This document shows, one piece after another, positions 1-8,863 of a DNA stretch of 64,000 nucleotides (the stretch's first letter is position 1; each line of letters begins with the position of its first letter). The DNA comes from Myceligenerans pegani. Its GTDB lineage: Bacteria; Actinomycetota; Actinomycetes; Actinomycetales; Cellulomonadaceae. Location of the stretch: NCBI RefSeq assembly GCF_014892515.1, contig NZ_JADBGR010000097.1:1-64000 (forward strand), written 5' to 3'. The position numbers were made by a program, and so were the translations under genes. The notes under the pieces were generated by a model. It saw nothing but the letters and a program-made list of their open reading frames with translations, searched no databases and was not told the DNA's origin.

Positions 1-813
1 GGCGTGAAGTTCTTCAACTGGATCGGCACGATGTGGCGAGGAAAACTCACGTTCGAGACACCGATGCTGTGGAGCATCGGGTTCCTCGTGACGTTCCTGT
101 TCGGCGGCCTGACCGGCATCATCCTGTCGAGCCCGGCCCTGGACTTCTCGCTGTCCGACTCCTACTTCGTCGTGGCCCACTTCCACTACGTGGTGTTCGG
201 CACCGTGGTGTTCGCGATGTTCGCGGGCTTCTACTTCTGGTGGCCCAAGATGACGGGGAAGATGCTCTCGGAGCGTCTCGGAAAGCTGCACTTCTGGCTG
301 CTGTTCGTCGGCTTCCACATGACCTTCCTCATCCAGCACTGGCTGGGCGTGTGGGGCATGCCGCGCCGCTACGCGGACTACATGCCGGAGGAGGGCTTCA
401 CGATCGCCAACCAGCTGTCGACCGTCGGCGCCTTCATCCTGGCGGCCTCGACGCTGCCGTTCCTCTGGAACGTGTACACGACGGCGCGCAACGCGCCGAA
501 GGTCGCCGTGGACGACCCGTGGGGCTACGGCCGTTCGCTGGAGTGGGCCACGGCCTGCCCGGTGCCGCGCCACAACTTCACCTCGCTGCCGCGCATCCGG
601 AGCGAGTCGCCGGCGTTCGACCTGCACCACCCGGAGGTCGCCGCGATGGACCACCCGGAGTACAACCGTGACGTGCTGATGAACGTCCTGGGCGAGGCAG
701 ACCGCCGGGGTGCCGACATCCAGGGCCAGGAACGCGTGGTCTCCGGGTCGGGCGCCCAGGAGCAGAGCACCACGGTCGTCGTCGAGGACGGGGAAGAGGA
801 GAGCGGCAAGTGA
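1..813 (+). CDS. ctaD: Cytochrome c oxidase subunit I, 5'-truncated
   Basis: This is the C-terminal part of the haem-copper oxidase catalytic subunit of the aa3 oxidase; the reading frame is open to the first base, so the start lies outside the window. About 270 residues are visible. The segment [10 protein letters not shown] (around residue 58) is the helix X motif whose two histidines bind haem a3 and haem a. It is followed by further membrane helices and by a hydrophilic C-terminal tail of about 100 residues that is rich in acidic residues near the end. The stop overlaps the start of ctaF by 4 bp, so the two are translationally coupled. The enzyme takes electrons from the QcrC cytochrome and reduces oxygen while pumping protons. 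Confidence 0.97.
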   Translation, partial: GVKFFNWIGTMWRGKLTFETPMLWSIGFLVTFLFGGLTGIILSSPALDFSLSDSYFVVAHFHYVVFGTVVFAMFAGFYFWWPKMTGKMLSERLGKLHFWLLFVGFHMTFLIQHWLGVWGMPRRYADYMPEEGFTIANQLSTVGAFILAASTLPFLWNVYTTARNAPKVAVDDPWGYGRSLEWATACPVPRHNFTSLPRIRSESPAFDLHHPEVAAMDHPEYNRDVLMNVLGEADRRGADIQGQERVVSGSGAQEQSTTVVVEDGEEESGK

Positions 814-1229
814 AGATCGAGACCAGGCTGTTCATCGCGGGAGCGCCGCTGTTCTTCCTCGCGGCGATCGTGTACGGGTTCTGGACGTACAGCATCAGTC
901 CGGACGGGCACTGGGAGCCCGTCGGCACGCTGGGCATCCTGCTCGTGGGCGCGATGGTCTTCATGGTCGGCTTCTACCTGATGCTGACCGCGAAGCGGAT
1001 CGACGAGCGCCCGGAGGACTCGGAGAACGCCGAGATCGCCGACGGCGCGGGGGACCAGGGTGTCTTCGCCCCGTGGAGCTGGTGGCCGCTGGCCATCGCG
1101 GGCTCCGCGGCGCTCGCCTTCCTCGCCATGGCCGTCGGCTGGTGGATCATGGGCATCGCGGTCCCGCTCGGCATCATCGCCCTGATCGGCTGGGTGTTCG
1201 AGTTCTCGCGCGGCACGCACGCGCACTGA
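810..1229 (+). CDS. ctaF: Cytochrome c oxidase subunit IV (actinobacterial CtaF)
   Basis: A 139-residue membrane protein of the actinobacterial CtaF family, an accessory subunit of the aa3 oxidase in the bcc-aa3 supercomplex. Two N-terminal helices (about residues 7-25 and 34-56) are followed by a charged loop ([10 protein letters not shown]) and two more helices near the C-terminus, giving the usual four-helix arrangement. The GTG start at 810 overlaps the ctaD stop codon as GTGA, which fixes the start. Its place directly after ctaD is conserved in actinomycetes. The reading frame ends just before a strong palindromic terminator. Confidence 0.93.
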   Translation: MKIETRLFIAGAPLFFLAAIVYGFWTYSISPDGHWEPVGTLGILLVGAMVFMVGFYLMLTAKRIDERPEDSENAEIADGAGDQGVFAPWSWWPLAIAGSAALAFLAMAVGWWIMGIAVPLGIIALIGWVFEFSRGTHAH

Positions 1230-1243
1230 CCCCGCAGCACGCC

Positions 1244-1279
1244 GGAACCCCCATGAGCCCGCGGGCTCATGGGGGTTCC
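1244..1279. terminator. Bidirectional terminator between ctaF and trpD
   Basis: A perfect 36-bp palindrome with left arm GGAACCCCCATGAGCCCG (1244-1261) followed directly by its reverse complement (1262-1279). It lies 15 bp after the ctaF stop and about 90 bp beyond the trpD stop, which comes from the other strand. There is no U-run, as is common for terminators in high-GC actinomycetes. Confidence 0.8.
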
Positions 1280-1371
1280 GCGCGTCCGGACCGTGTCCGG
1301 ACCAGGTTCTGGGTCCTCGATCTGCCGTCGGCGTGGTCGGCACGAGGGTGGTCGGCCGCGAGGCCCGGGAG

Positions 1372-2445
1372 CTACCTGGCGGCCTCGATCCAGCGGTTCA
1401 GGGCCTGCTGGGTGGCGCCCGTGTCGATCGACCGGGCCGCGTGGGCCAGGCCCGCCGAGAGGCGATCCGTGAGGGAACCTGACGCCGTGCCCTCCAGGGT
1501 GCCGTCGGCCACCAGGGCGGCCGCCGCGTTGAGCAGCACGGTCTCGCGGACCGGACCCTGGTCCTCGCCCGAGAACACCCGGCGCGCGACCTCCGCGTTG
1601 TAGGCGGCGTCCGCCCCCCGCAGGTCCTCGACCTTGATGCGGCTCATCCCCAGGTCGGTCGCCGCGTCCAGGCGGTGCTCCAGGACCTCGCCACCGCGCA
1701 CCTCCCAGATCGTGGTGCCGGCCGTGGCCGCCAGCTCGTCGAGTCCCTCGTCCCCGCGGAACACCAGGGCGTTCGTGCCGCGCTCGGCGAACACGCCCGC
1801 CATCAGCGGCGCCATGCGCGCGTCCGCGCAGCCGACCGCCGTCGCGCGCGGCTGGGCCGGGTTCGTCAGCGGCCCCAGGAAGTTGAACGCGGTCGGGACG
1901 CCGAGCTCCTTGCGGGCGACGCCGGCGTGCCGCATCGACGGGTGGAACACCATCGCGAAGCAGAACGTGATGCCGGCCTCCTGGGCGATCTGCGCCACCC
2001 GCTCGGGCGCGTGGTCCAGCCTGATGCCGAGCTGCTCGAGGACGTCCGCCGCGCCCGACGACGACGTCGCGGCCCGGTTGCCGTGCTTCACCACGCGGAT
2101 CCCGCAGCCGGCGAGCACGACGGCGGCCATCGTCGAGATGTTCACGGTGTGCGCGCGGTCGCCGCCCGTGCCGACCAGGTCGACCGTGGGGCCCGGTACG
2201 TCGATCCTGGTGGCGTGCGCGAGCATCGACTCGACGAGGCCGCCGAGCTCGTCGACGGTCTCCCCCTTGACGCGTAGCGCCACGAGGAACCCGGCCAGCT
2301 GCACGGGGGAGACCTCGCCGGTCATCACCTGGTCCATCGCCCAGGCCGCGCGTTCCTTGCCCAGGTCGTCGCCGGCCATCAGGGAGGCCAGCAGGCCCGC
2401 CATCGTCGGTTCACCGGTCGCTGCGTTCGTCACTGTACTGGCCAC
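1372..2445 (-). CDS. trpD: Anthranilate phosphoribosyltransferase
   Basis: Transfers the phosphoribosyl group of PRPP to anthranilate, the second step of tryptophan synthesis. The PRPP-binding glycine loop [14 protein letters not shown] lies around residue 92 and the anthranilate-site motif [18 protein letters not shown] follows, both intact; 357 residues is normal for the family. It sits alone, away from other trp genes, next to cytochrome oxidase genes, as in many actinomycetes. The start is uncertain: GTG at 2445 gives the longest product, while a GTG four codons later is also possible. No strong Shine-Dalgarno sequence precedes either. Confidence 0.95.
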   Translation of the reverse strand: MASTVTNAATGEPTMAGLLASLMAGDDLGKERAAWAMDQVMTGEVSPVQLAGFLVALRVKGETVDELGGLVESMLAHATRIDVPGPTVDLVGTGGDRAHTVNISTMAAVVLAGCGIRVVKHGNRAATSSSGAADVLEQLGIRLDHAPERVAQIAQEAGITFCFAMVFHPSMRHAGVARKELGVPTAFNFLGPLTNPAQPRATAVGCADARMAPLMAGVFAERGTNALVFRGDEGLDELAATAGTTIWEVRGGEVLEHRLDAATDLGMSRIKVEDLRGADAAYNAEVARRVFSGEDQGPVRETVLLNAAAALVADGTLEGTASGSLTDRLSAGLAHAARSIDTGATQQALNRWIEAAR

Positions 2446-2503
2446 TTCGTCGGTCCTGGTCCTGGTCTTCCGGTCTGTGCGGGGGTCATCGCGCCGAGCG
2501 CGC

Positions 2504-2944
2504 TCACAGCAGGCCGGCCACGGCCGCCTGCAGGGTGATCGGGTCGAGCGGGCGGGCGACGGTGTCGTCGGCCTGCGACCACGACGCGAGCCAGGAGTCC
2601 TGCGGCCGCCCGGTCAGCACGAGCACCGGCGGGCAGTCGTACAGCTCGTTCTTCAGCTGGCGGCACACCCCCATGCCGCCCGCCTTGTCCGCCTCGCCGT
2701 CGAGCACGAGCAGGTCCCACCGGCCGGAATCGGCGGCGTCGACGACGGCCGCCGGGGTGGCGACCTCGTGCCAGACGATCGGCGGCGCGTCGGCGGAGAT
2801 CCGCGGGCCCACGGCGAGACGTACCTGCTCGCGCACGGTGTGGTCGTCGCTGTACAGCAGGATCCGCGGGGCCGGGCCGGACGGCGTCGTATGGCCCGCC
2901 GTCGCCTCGGACGCGGGGGAGGGAGCTGTGGTCACGTCAGTCAT
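2504..2944 (-). CDS. Receiver-like (response-regulator fold) protein
   Basis: A 146-residue protein with a disordered N-terminus of about 25 residues followed by a single CheY-like receiver domain and no output domain. Visible receiver marks are the acidic pair in LLYSDDHT, the candidate phospho-acceptor Asp in [10 protein letters not shown], and LVLTGRPQD for the beta-4 region. The conserved Lys of the beta-5 loop is replaced by Arg (TVARPLDP), so classical phosphorelay function is uncertain. It lies just upstream of trpD on the same strand and divergent from ctaE. A family-level function is not known to me. A purine-rich GAGAGG sequence lies about 10 bp before the ATG. Confidence 0.72.
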   Translation of the reverse strand: MTDVTTAPSPASEATAGHTTPSGPAPRILLYSDDHTVREQVRLAVGPRISADAPPIVWHEVATPAAVVDAADSGRWDLLVLDGEADKAGGMGVCRQLKNELYDCPPVLVLTGRPQDSWLASWSQADDTVARPLDPITLQAAVAGLL

Positions 2945-3121
2945 CGAAGGGCATCCTCTCGCGGGTCAGGTCCCCCGGCATCGTGGCACATCGGATGCCT
3001 CGGCGGCAGGGTGGTCCGCCCACGTTTTCATGGCACTGTGCTTTTGCGCGTCACCAAGTGATGGCTTTGTGACATTCTTCGCGCGCTCGGTGGCCCGCTC
3101 GGTCATCACCGGGGGTTCACG

Positions 3122-3138
3122 TCAGCCATAATGGCTGA
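3122..3138 (+). promoter_or_regulatory. Palindrome with -10 box at the ctaE start
   Basis: The perfect palindrome TCAGCCAT-A-ATGGCTGA contains both the annotated ATG (3131) and a good -10 hexamer, CATAAT (3127-3132). Seven bases after this hexamer comes an in-frame GTG (3140). This spacing matches the leaderless promoters seen elsewhere in the window, so transcription and translation may begin together at 3140. Confidence 0.45.
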
Positions 3139-3784
3139 CGTGTCGACCGCAACGGCTGCAGCCACCCACACCCATCAGCATGTGACAGTGAACCGTCCGA
3201 ACCCCGTGTCGGTCGGGACCATTGTCTGGCTCGCGAGCGAGCTCATGTTCTTCGCGGCCCTGTTCGCGATGTACTTCACGGTGCGGCAGGTCCTGCCGGC
3301 CGAGGAATGGGCGGCCCAGACCGAGCACCTCAACATCCCGTTCGCCGCGGTCAACACCACGGTCCTGGTGCTCTCCTCGGTGACCTGCCAGATGGGCGTG
3401 CTCGCCGCCGAGCGCTTCCAGCCGCGGCGCAGGGGCAGCGTCTGGGCCTTCTGGTCCTGGGGCATGCACGAGTGGATGGCGCTGACCTACCTCATGGGCG
3501 CGTTCTTCATCGGCGGCCAGGTGATGGAGTACGCGGAGCTGGTCCACGCCGGCGTGAGCATCTCGTCCAGCGCGTACGGCTCGGTCTTCTACCTGACGAC
3601 CGGCTTCCACGGGCTGCACGTGGTGGGCGGCCTGATCGCCTTCCTGTTCCTGCTCGGTCGCTCGTTCGCCGCCCGGAGGTTCGGGCACCACGAGGCCACC
3701 ACCGCGATCGTCGTGTCGTACTACTGGCACTTCGTCGACGTGGTGTGGATCGCGCTGTTCTTCGTGATCTACATCCTGCAGTAG
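3131..3784 (+). CDS. ctaE: Cytochrome c oxidase subunit III
   Basis: The 217-residue heme-copper oxidase subunit III, a five-helix membrane protein as usual for the actinobacterial form. Family marks are [17 protein letters not shown] in the first helix, [13 protein letters not shown] and the C-terminal [15 protein letters not shown]. It is a structural subunit that stabilises subunit I and shapes oxygen entry. It heads the ctaE-qcrC-qcrA-qcrB cluster, the standard actinobacterial order. The ATG at 3131 is given here, but the GTG at 3140 may be the true start because the ATG overlaps a -10 box. Confidence 0.95.
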   Translation: MADVSTATAAATHTHQHVTVNRPNPVSVGTIVWLASELMFFAALFAMYFTVRQVLPAEEWAAQTEHLNIPFAAVNTTVLVLSSVTCQMGVLAAERFQPRRRGSVWAFWSWGMHEWMALTYLMGAFFIGGQVMEYAELVHAGVSISSSAYGSVFYLTTGFHGLHVVGGLIAFLFLLGRSFAARRFGHHEATTAIVVSYYWHFVDVVWIALFFVIYILQ

Positions 3785-3888
3785 GCCCTGCCGGCCGCGG
3801 CCGCGCCGGCACGGGATGTCACATCGCGGGCCCCCAGGGCGTCATAAGAGAAGATGCAAGTACTCACGCACGAGACGAGGATCAATCC

Positions 3889-4668
3889 GTGAAGGCACTC
3901 GCCGCCCGCAGGCATCACCGGCTGGCGCCGGTCGTGCTCCTGCTGATGGCGCTGCTGGTCACCGGCGGCATCTACGCCGCTCTCGCGCCCACCGAGGCGC
4001 AGGCAGAGACCGTCAGCACCGAGGACATCGAGACGGGCAAGAAGCTCTTCCAGGCGAACTGCGCCACCTGCCACGGCCCGAACGCCGAGGGCACCGAGGG
4101 CGTGCCCTCCCTGGTGGGCGTCGGAGCCGCCGCCGTGGACTTCCAGGTGTCGACCGGCCGCATGCCGATGCAGGCGAACGGCCCGCAGGCGATGGCGAAG
4201 CCGCCGCAGTTCGGCCCGGAGCAGACCGCCGCGCTCGCCGCCTACATCTCCTCGCTCGGCCCCGGCCCGGCGATCCCGACCGACGAGCAGGTCGACGCGG
4301 AGCTCGGTGATCCCGCCAACGGCATGGCCCTGTTCCGCACCAACTGCGCGATGTGCCACAACGCCGTCGGCGCCGGTGGCGCGCTGAGCGAGGGCAAGTT
4401 CGCCCCGTCGCTGTTCGACACCAGCGAGCGCAACATCTACCAGGCGATGCAGACCGGCCCGCAGTCGATGCCGGTCTTCAACGACGCCAACATCACCCCC
4501 GACGAGAAGCGCGACATCATCGCCTTCCTGGTCGAGCAGCGCGAGGGCTCCGCGGGCGGTGCCTCGCTCGGCTCCCTCGGCCCGGTCAGCGAGGGCGTGT
4601 GGGCCTGGGTCGTCGGCCTCGGCCTGCTGATCGGCGCGGCAGTCTGGATCGGAGCGAAGTCCTCGTGA
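3889..4668 (+). CDS. qcrC: Dihaem cytochrome c subunit of the bc1 complex
   Basis: A 259-residue membrane-anchored dihaem cytochrome c that carries electrons from the Rieske protein to the aa3 oxidase. Two haem-binding motifs are seen, CATCH (Cys58-His62) and CAMCH (Cys153-His157), each in a cytochrome c domain. An N-terminal signal anchor spans residues 15-32 and a C-terminal helix (VWAWVVGLGLLIGAAVWIG) holds the protein in the membrane. The GTG at 3889 is chosen because it directly precedes the signal anchor and has GACGAGG about 10 bp upstream; the frame stays open far upstream but is not homologous there. The last codons overlap the qcrA start. Confidence 0.96.
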   Translation: MKALAARRHHRLAPVVLLLMALLVTGGIYAALAPTEAQAETVSTEDIETGKKLFQANCATCHGPNAEGTEGVPSLVGVGAAAVDFQVSTGRMPMQANGPQAMAKPPQFGPEQTAALAAYISSLGPGPAIPTDEQVDAELGDPANGMALFRTNCAMCHNAVGAGGALSEGKFAPSLFDTSERNIYQAMQTGPQSMPVFNDANITPDEKRDIIAFLVEQREGSAGGASLGSLGPVSEGVWAWVVGLGLLIGAAVWIGAKSS

Positions 4669-5732
4669 GCGACATGAACCACCCCCACGACGCCTCGACC
4701 GAGGTGACGCAGCCGTCCGGCGCGGGCACCGAGGTCGTGCAGTCCGACAAGTTCGCGGATCCGGGCGTCCCGGCGCACAAGCGGCGTCTGACCGACATCG
4801 ACCCGAGGTCCGCGAAGCGGAACGAGCGGATCGTCACGCTGCTGTTCGTCCTGTCCTGCCTCGGCGCGGTCGGCATGATCGTCGCGTACGTCGCGGTGCC
4901 GCCGGAAGGCACCACCGAGAGCGTGCGGACGTCCACGCTGCTGCTCGGGGTCGGCATGGCCGTCTCCCTGCTGGGTATCGGCATCGCCGGCATCCACTGG
5001 GCCAAGGCCCTCATGGGCGACGCCGAGATGGTCCAGGACCGGCACCCGATCCGCAGCTCCGACGAGGTCCGCGCCGATGCCGTGCGCGATCTGAACGAGG
5101 GCCTGGAGGACTCGGGCGTCGTCGGCCGCCGCGGCGTGCTCAAGGGCGCCGCCCTCTCGGCGCTCGCGCTCTTCCCCCTGACCATCGCCGTGCCGCTGAT
5201 CGGCTCGGTGGGCGGGGACTGGAACGTGTCCAAGTTCAAGCACACGATGTGGAAGAAGGGCACCCGTCTCGCGATCGACCCGTCGGGCCGCCCCATCAAG
5301 GCCAGCGACGTGAACATCGGCTCGGCCTTCCACGTCATCCCGGAGACCACCGAGGAGTACCGCGAGTCCCACGAGTGGATCACCGAGAAGTCCAAGGCCG
5401 TGGTGCTCATGGTGCGGGTGCGCCCGGAGGACCTGAAGTCGGACCAGTCGCCCGAGGGCGAGCAGTGGTCGTACGACGGCATCGTGGCCTACTCCAAGAT
5501 CTGCACGCACGTCGGCTGCCCCGTGGCGCTGTACGAGCAGCAGACCCACCACCTGCTGTGCCCCTGTCACCAGTCGACGTTCGACGTGGCGGACAGCGCT
5601 AAGGTGGTGTTCGGCCCGGCGAAGCGCCCGCTGCCGCAGCTGCCGATCACCGTCGACGACGAGGGCTACCTCGTGGCGCAGGACGACTTCGCCGAGCCCA
5701 TCGGCCCGAGCTTCTGGGAGCGTCTGAAGTGA
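4665..5732 (+). CDS. qcrA: Rieske iron-sulfur subunit of the bc1 complex
   Basis: A 355-residue Rieske protein that oxidises menaquinol at the Qo site. The 2Fe-2S ligands lie in CTHVGC and CPCHQS near residues 280-310. The actinobacterial form has three transmembrane helices before the soluble domain; they are visible at about residues 62-84, 95-115 and 161-180. Position 2 of the second box is Gln where Gly is more usual (CPCHGS), a tolerated change. The GTG at 4665 overlaps the qcrC stop and has GGAG 10 bp upstream; the ATG at 4674 is the alternative start. Confidence 0.95.
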   Translation: MSDMNHPHDASTEVTQPSGAGTEVVQSDKFADPGVPAHKRRLTDIDPRSAKRNERIVTLLFVLSCLGAVGMIVAYVAVPPEGTTESVRTSTLLLGVGMAVSLLGIGIAGIHWAKALMGDAEMVQDRHPIRSSDEVRADAVRDLNEGLEDSGVVGRRGVLKGAALSALALFPLTIAVPLIGSVGGDWNVSKFKHTMWKKGTRLAIDPSGRPIKASDVNIGSAFHVIPETTEEYRESHEWITEKSKAVVLMVRVRPEDLKSDQSPEGEQWSYDGIVAYSKICTHVGCPVALYEQQTHHLLCPCHQSTFDVADSAKVVFGPAKRPLPQLPITVDDEGYLVAQDDFAEPIGPSFWERLK

Positions 5733-7459
5733 GTACCGCACACGACACCGCGACGGACGGGGCGGCGGCTCCGGAGCCGACGACGGGGATGGGCAAGGCG
5801 GCGGACTACCTGGACCAGCGGACGAGCATCGGCGCCGCGGTCAAGGAGTTCGCGCGCAAGGTCTTCCCGGACCACTGGTCCTTCATGCTCGGCGAGATCG
5901 CGCTGTTCAGCTTCGTCGCGCTGATCATCTCCGGCATCTTCCTCACCATGTTCTTCGAGCCGTCGATGGAGCTCACCGAGTACCACGGCGAGCACCCGGC
6001 CACGGCGACCGGTCAGCTGATGTCGGTGGCGTACGCGTCCACGCTCGAGATGTCGTTCGAGGTGCGCGGCGGCCTCCTGATGCGTCAGCTGCACCACTGG
6101 TCCGCGCTGATCTTCATGGCGGCGATCGTCGTGCACATGATGCGCGTGTTCTTCACCGGCGCGTTCCGCAAGCCGCGCGAGCTGAACTGGCTCGTCGGCT
6201 TCACGCTGCTGATCCTGGGTCTGGCGGCGGGCTTCTCCGGCTACTCGCTCCCGGACGACGTGCTCTCCGGCAACGGCCTGCGCATCACCGACGGCGTCGT
6301 CAAGTCGATCCCGGTGATCGGCTCGTTCATGTCCTACATGATCTTCGGCGGCGAGTTCCCCGGCGAGCACATCATCCCGCGCCTGTTCACGATCCACATC
6401 CTCATCGTGCCGGCGCTGATCGTGGCGCTCATCGCGCTGCACCTGTTCCTCATGGTGCTGCACAAGCACACGCAGTACCCGGGCGGCGGCCGTACCGACA
6501 AGAACGTCGTCGGCTACCCGGCCCTCCCGGTCTACGTGGCGAAGATGACGGGCAACTTCTTCATCATCTTCGGCGTGCTGACGCTCATGGGCGCCACCAT
6601 GGCGATCAACAACGTGTGGAACTACGGGCCGTACGACCCGTCCCCGGTGTCCGCCGGCGCCCAGCCCGACTGGTACATGCTGTTCCTCGAGGGCTCGCTA
6701 CGGCTCATGCCGGGGCCGGGCTTCGAGTGGGAGATCTTCGGCTACACGCTGTCGATGAACGTCCTGATCCCGGCCGTCATCGTGCCCGGCATCCTGTTCA
6801 CGTTCCTCATCGTGTACCCGTTCGTCGAGGCGCGCGTCACCGGCGACAAGCGCGAGCACCACGTGCTCGACCGGCCGCGCAACGTCCCGGTCCGCACCGC
6901 CCTCGGTGTCGCGTTCCTCTCGGACTTCATCCTCCTGGCGGCCGCGGGGTCCAACGACCTCATCGCCACGCACTTCGGGATGTCGATCAACCAGATCACG
7001 TGGGCGTACCGGATCCTGTTCTTCGTGCTGCCGGTGGTGGCGTTCGTGGTCACCAAGCGCATCTGCCTCGGCCTGCAGCGCAAGGACCGGGAGCTGGTGC
7101 TGCACGGGCACGAGTCCGGACGCGTCGTGCGGTACGCCAACGGCGAGTACATCGAGGTCCACACGCCGCTGGGCGACCAGGAGCGCTGGCTGCGCGTGAA
7201 CTACGACGCCCCGGCTCCGCTGGAGATCGAGCCGAAGATGGACGCGCGTGGCGTGAAGCGCAAGGGCTACGGCGCGGACAAGCGCTGGCAGAGCCTCTCC
7301 CGCTTCTTCTACGAGGACCGGGTGGAGCCGGTGACTCCGGCGGAGCTCGCCGCGGCGCACTCCCACGGGGATCACGACGCGATCGAGGGCGGCCGGCATG
7401 CCGCACCGGCTGCCGTCGGCTCCGGCCGCACGGACGGCACAGACTCGCAGGAGCACTGA
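5729..7459 (+). CDS. qcrB: Cytochrome b subunit of the bc1 complex
   Basis: A 576-residue cytochrome b with the actinobacterial C-terminal extension. Haem-ligand histidines are in LLMRQLHHWSALIF and IVVHMMRVFFTG (helix II) and in TIHILIVPALIVALIALHLF (helix IV). The quinol-oxidation loop region follows (NYGPYDPSPVSAGAQPDWYM). The last 150 residues are hydrophilic. The GTG start overlaps the qcrA stop by 4 bp. QcrB completes the menaquinol-cytochrome c reductase, which works as a supercomplex with the CtaCDEF oxidase. Confidence 0.97.
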   Translation: MSTAHDTATDGAAAPEPTTGMGKAADYLDQRTSIGAAVKEFARKVFPDHWSFMLGEIALFSFVALIISGIFLTMFFEPSMELTEYHGEHPATATGQLMSVAYASTLEMSFEVRGGLLMRQLHHWSALIFMAAIVVHMMRVFFTGAFRKPRELNWLVGFTLLILGLAAGFSGYSLPDDVLSGNGLRITDGVVKSIPVIGSFMSYMIFGGEFPGEHIIPRLFTIHILIVPALIVALIALHLFLMVLHKHTQYPGGGRTDKNVVGYPALPVYVAKMTGNFFIIFGVLTLMGATMAINNVWNYGPYDPSPVSAGAQPDWYMLFLEGSLRLMPGPGFEWEIFGYTLSMNVLIPAVIVPGILFTFLIVYPFVEARVTGDKREHHVLDRPRNVPVRTALGVAFLSDFILLAAAGSNDLIATHFGMSINQITWAYRILFFVLPVVAFVVTKRICLGLQRKDRELVLHGHESGRVVRYANGEYIEVHTPLGDQERWLRVNYDAPAPLEIEPKMDARGVKRKGYGADKRWQSLSRFFYEDRVEPVTPAELAAAHSHGDHDAIEGGRHAAPAAVGSGRTDGTDSQEH

Positions 7460-7555
7460 GCGACCTGCGGAACCAAGCGATGGCCCGGCTCCTCATCCGT
7501 TCCGGCGGGCGGGGAGTCGGGCCGTCGTCGTCTCATCGAGGAGGAACTACGCACA

Positions 7556-8191
7556 ATGGCTGAGTACACGCTCCCTGACCTGAGCTACGACTACGGGGCT
7601 CTGGAGCCGCACATCTCGGCGAAGGTGATGGAGCTGCACCACTCCAAGCACCACGCGACGTACGTCAAGGTCGCCAACGAGACGCTGGAGAAGCTCGCCG
7701 AGGCGCGCGACAAGGGTGACCTGGGCTCGATCAACCAGCTCGAGAAGAACCTCGCGTTCAATCTCGGCGGTCACGTCAACCACTCCGCCTTCTGGACCAA
7801 CATGTCCCCGGAGGGCGGCGGCGAGCCCACCGGCGAGATCGCGACCGCGATCGACGAGCACTTCGGCTCGTATCTGAAGTTCAAGGCGCACTTCACGGCC
7901 GTCGCGACGACCGTGCAGGGTTCGGGCTGGGCCATCCTGGCGTGGGACTCGATCGGCGAGAAGCTCGTCGTCGTCCAGCTCTTCGACCAGCAGGGCAACA
8001 TCCCGATGGGCCTCACGCCCATCGTGCTGCTCGACTGCTGGGAGCACGCCTACTACCTGGACTACCTGAACGTCCGCCCGGACTACATCAAGGCCTGGTG
8101 GAACATCGTCAACTGGGCCGACGCGTCCGAGCGCCTGGCGCGCGCGAAGGCCCAGACATCGGGCCTGATCGTCCCGCAGGCGAAGCTCTGA
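7556..8191 (+). CDS. sodA: Fe/Mn superoxide dismutase
   Basis: A 211-residue cytosolic superoxide dismutase that converts superoxide to oxygen and hydrogen peroxide. The four metal ligands can be seen in [18 protein letters not shown], and the Asp and His of [14 protein letters not shown]. The residues around the metal (GPNMSPEGG-like region, here [11 protein letters not shown]) fit the Mn-type group, but metal choice cannot be read safely from sequence. The ATG follows a strong GAGGAGGA ribosome site. It is transcribed in the same direction as the respiratory genes, 96 bp after qcrB, and ends before repeats and a long hairpin. Confidence 0.97.
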   Translation: MAEYTLPDLSYDYGALEPHISAKVMELHHSKHHATYVKVANETLEKLAEARDKGDLGSINQLEKNLAFNLGGHVNHSAFWTNMSPEGGGEPTGEIATAIDEHFGSYLKFKAHFTAVATTVQGSGWAILAWDSIGEKLVVVQLFDQQGNIPMGLTPIVLLDCWEHAYYLDYLNVRPDYIKAWWNIVNWADASERLARAKAQTSGLIVPQAKL

Positions 8192-8206
8192 GTTGAGGCC
8201 GCGAGC

Positions 8207-8246
8207 CGGCCGGAACTGAATCGGCCGGAACCGGGCCGGCCGGAAC
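8207..8246. repeat. Three 15-bp-spaced copies of CGGCCGGAAC
   Basis: The decamer CGGCCGGAAC occurs at 8207, 8222 and 8237, exactly 15 bp apart, in the trailer of sodA. The sequence between copies is not conserved. No function is evident. Confidence 0.7.
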
Positions 8247-8301
8247 GGTGGGGCCCTGCGCCTCGTCGCGCGGCCCCGAGCACGTTCTCGGTCCGGTGAG
8301 T

Positions 8302-8358
8302 ACGACGACGGTCCGTGGTCCCTTCCGCTCCGACGGGACCACGGACCGCCGTCGTCGT
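8302..8358. terminator. Bidirectional terminator between sodA and the Lrp-like gene
   Basis: The arms at 8302-8322 and 8335-8358 pair along about 21 bp, with a single 3-base bulge and a 12-base loop. The stem core reads GGTCCGTGGTCCC. It lies between two convergent genes and can serve both. Confidence 0.78.
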
Positions 8359-8405
8359 CCGTCGGGGACCGTAAGGGCTGAGCCCGGCGGCTCCGGACGA
8401 CACCG

Positions 8406-8687
8406 TCAGTCGTCGAGGCCCAGGGCGAAGGCCTGCTCCAGGTCCTTGCTGGAGTAGGCGCGGAAGGCGATCAGGGTCTCGGTGCGGGTGACGCCCGGGA
8501 CCTTGTTCACGGCGTCGGACACCACGCCGGCGAGCTCCTCGTGCTCGTGCACGCGCACGATCGCGACGAGGTCGACCTTGCCGGTCACGGAGAAGACCTC
8601 GGTCACGCCGGGGATGTCGGTGACGGCCTCGGCGACCTCGGGGATGCGGGAGGTCTCGGCGTCGATGAGGACGATCGCGGTCAGCAT
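8406..8687 (-). CDS. Stand-alone Lrp/AsnC ligand-binding (RAM) domain
   Basis: A 93-residue protein consisting only of the alpha/beta-barrel ligand-binding domain of Lrp/AsnC regulators; the helix-turn-helix domain is absent. The pattern TGKVDLVAIVRVHEHEEL and the following PGVTRTETLIAF are typical of the amino-acid-binding dimer interface. Such short proteins sit near trpD and the qcr cluster in many actinomycetes and may bind amino acids or modulate a full-length Lrp. The ATG at 8687 is chosen over the longer frame because a TACGAT -10 box lies six bases upstream, indicating a leaderless transcript. Confidence 0.88.
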   Translation of the reverse strand: MLTAIVLIDAETSRIPEVAEAVTDIPGVTEVFSVTGKVDLVAIVRVHEHEELAGVVSDAVNKVPGVTRTETLIAFRAYSSKDLEQAFALGLDD

Positions 8688-8693
8688 GGCGCC

Positions 8694-8699
8694 ATCGTA
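8694..8699 (-). promoter_or_regulatory. Leaderless -10 box TACGAT
   Basis: TACGAT, then six bases, then the ATG at 8687 on the minus strand. This spacing implies that transcription starts at or next to the A of the start codon. Confidence 0.6.
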
Positions 8700-8863
8700 G
8701 TCATCTCGCCGGGCGGGCACGACGGGACCGGCGGGCCGCCACGGGCCCACGCGCCGCTGTGACGGCCGCCACGCCGCACGTGGACTCCTGGCCCCGGGAT
8801 TGGCACGATGGGGCCCTATGAGGTGGAGCCTGACGAGGTGGCGTGACGGACGGGAGGTACGGC

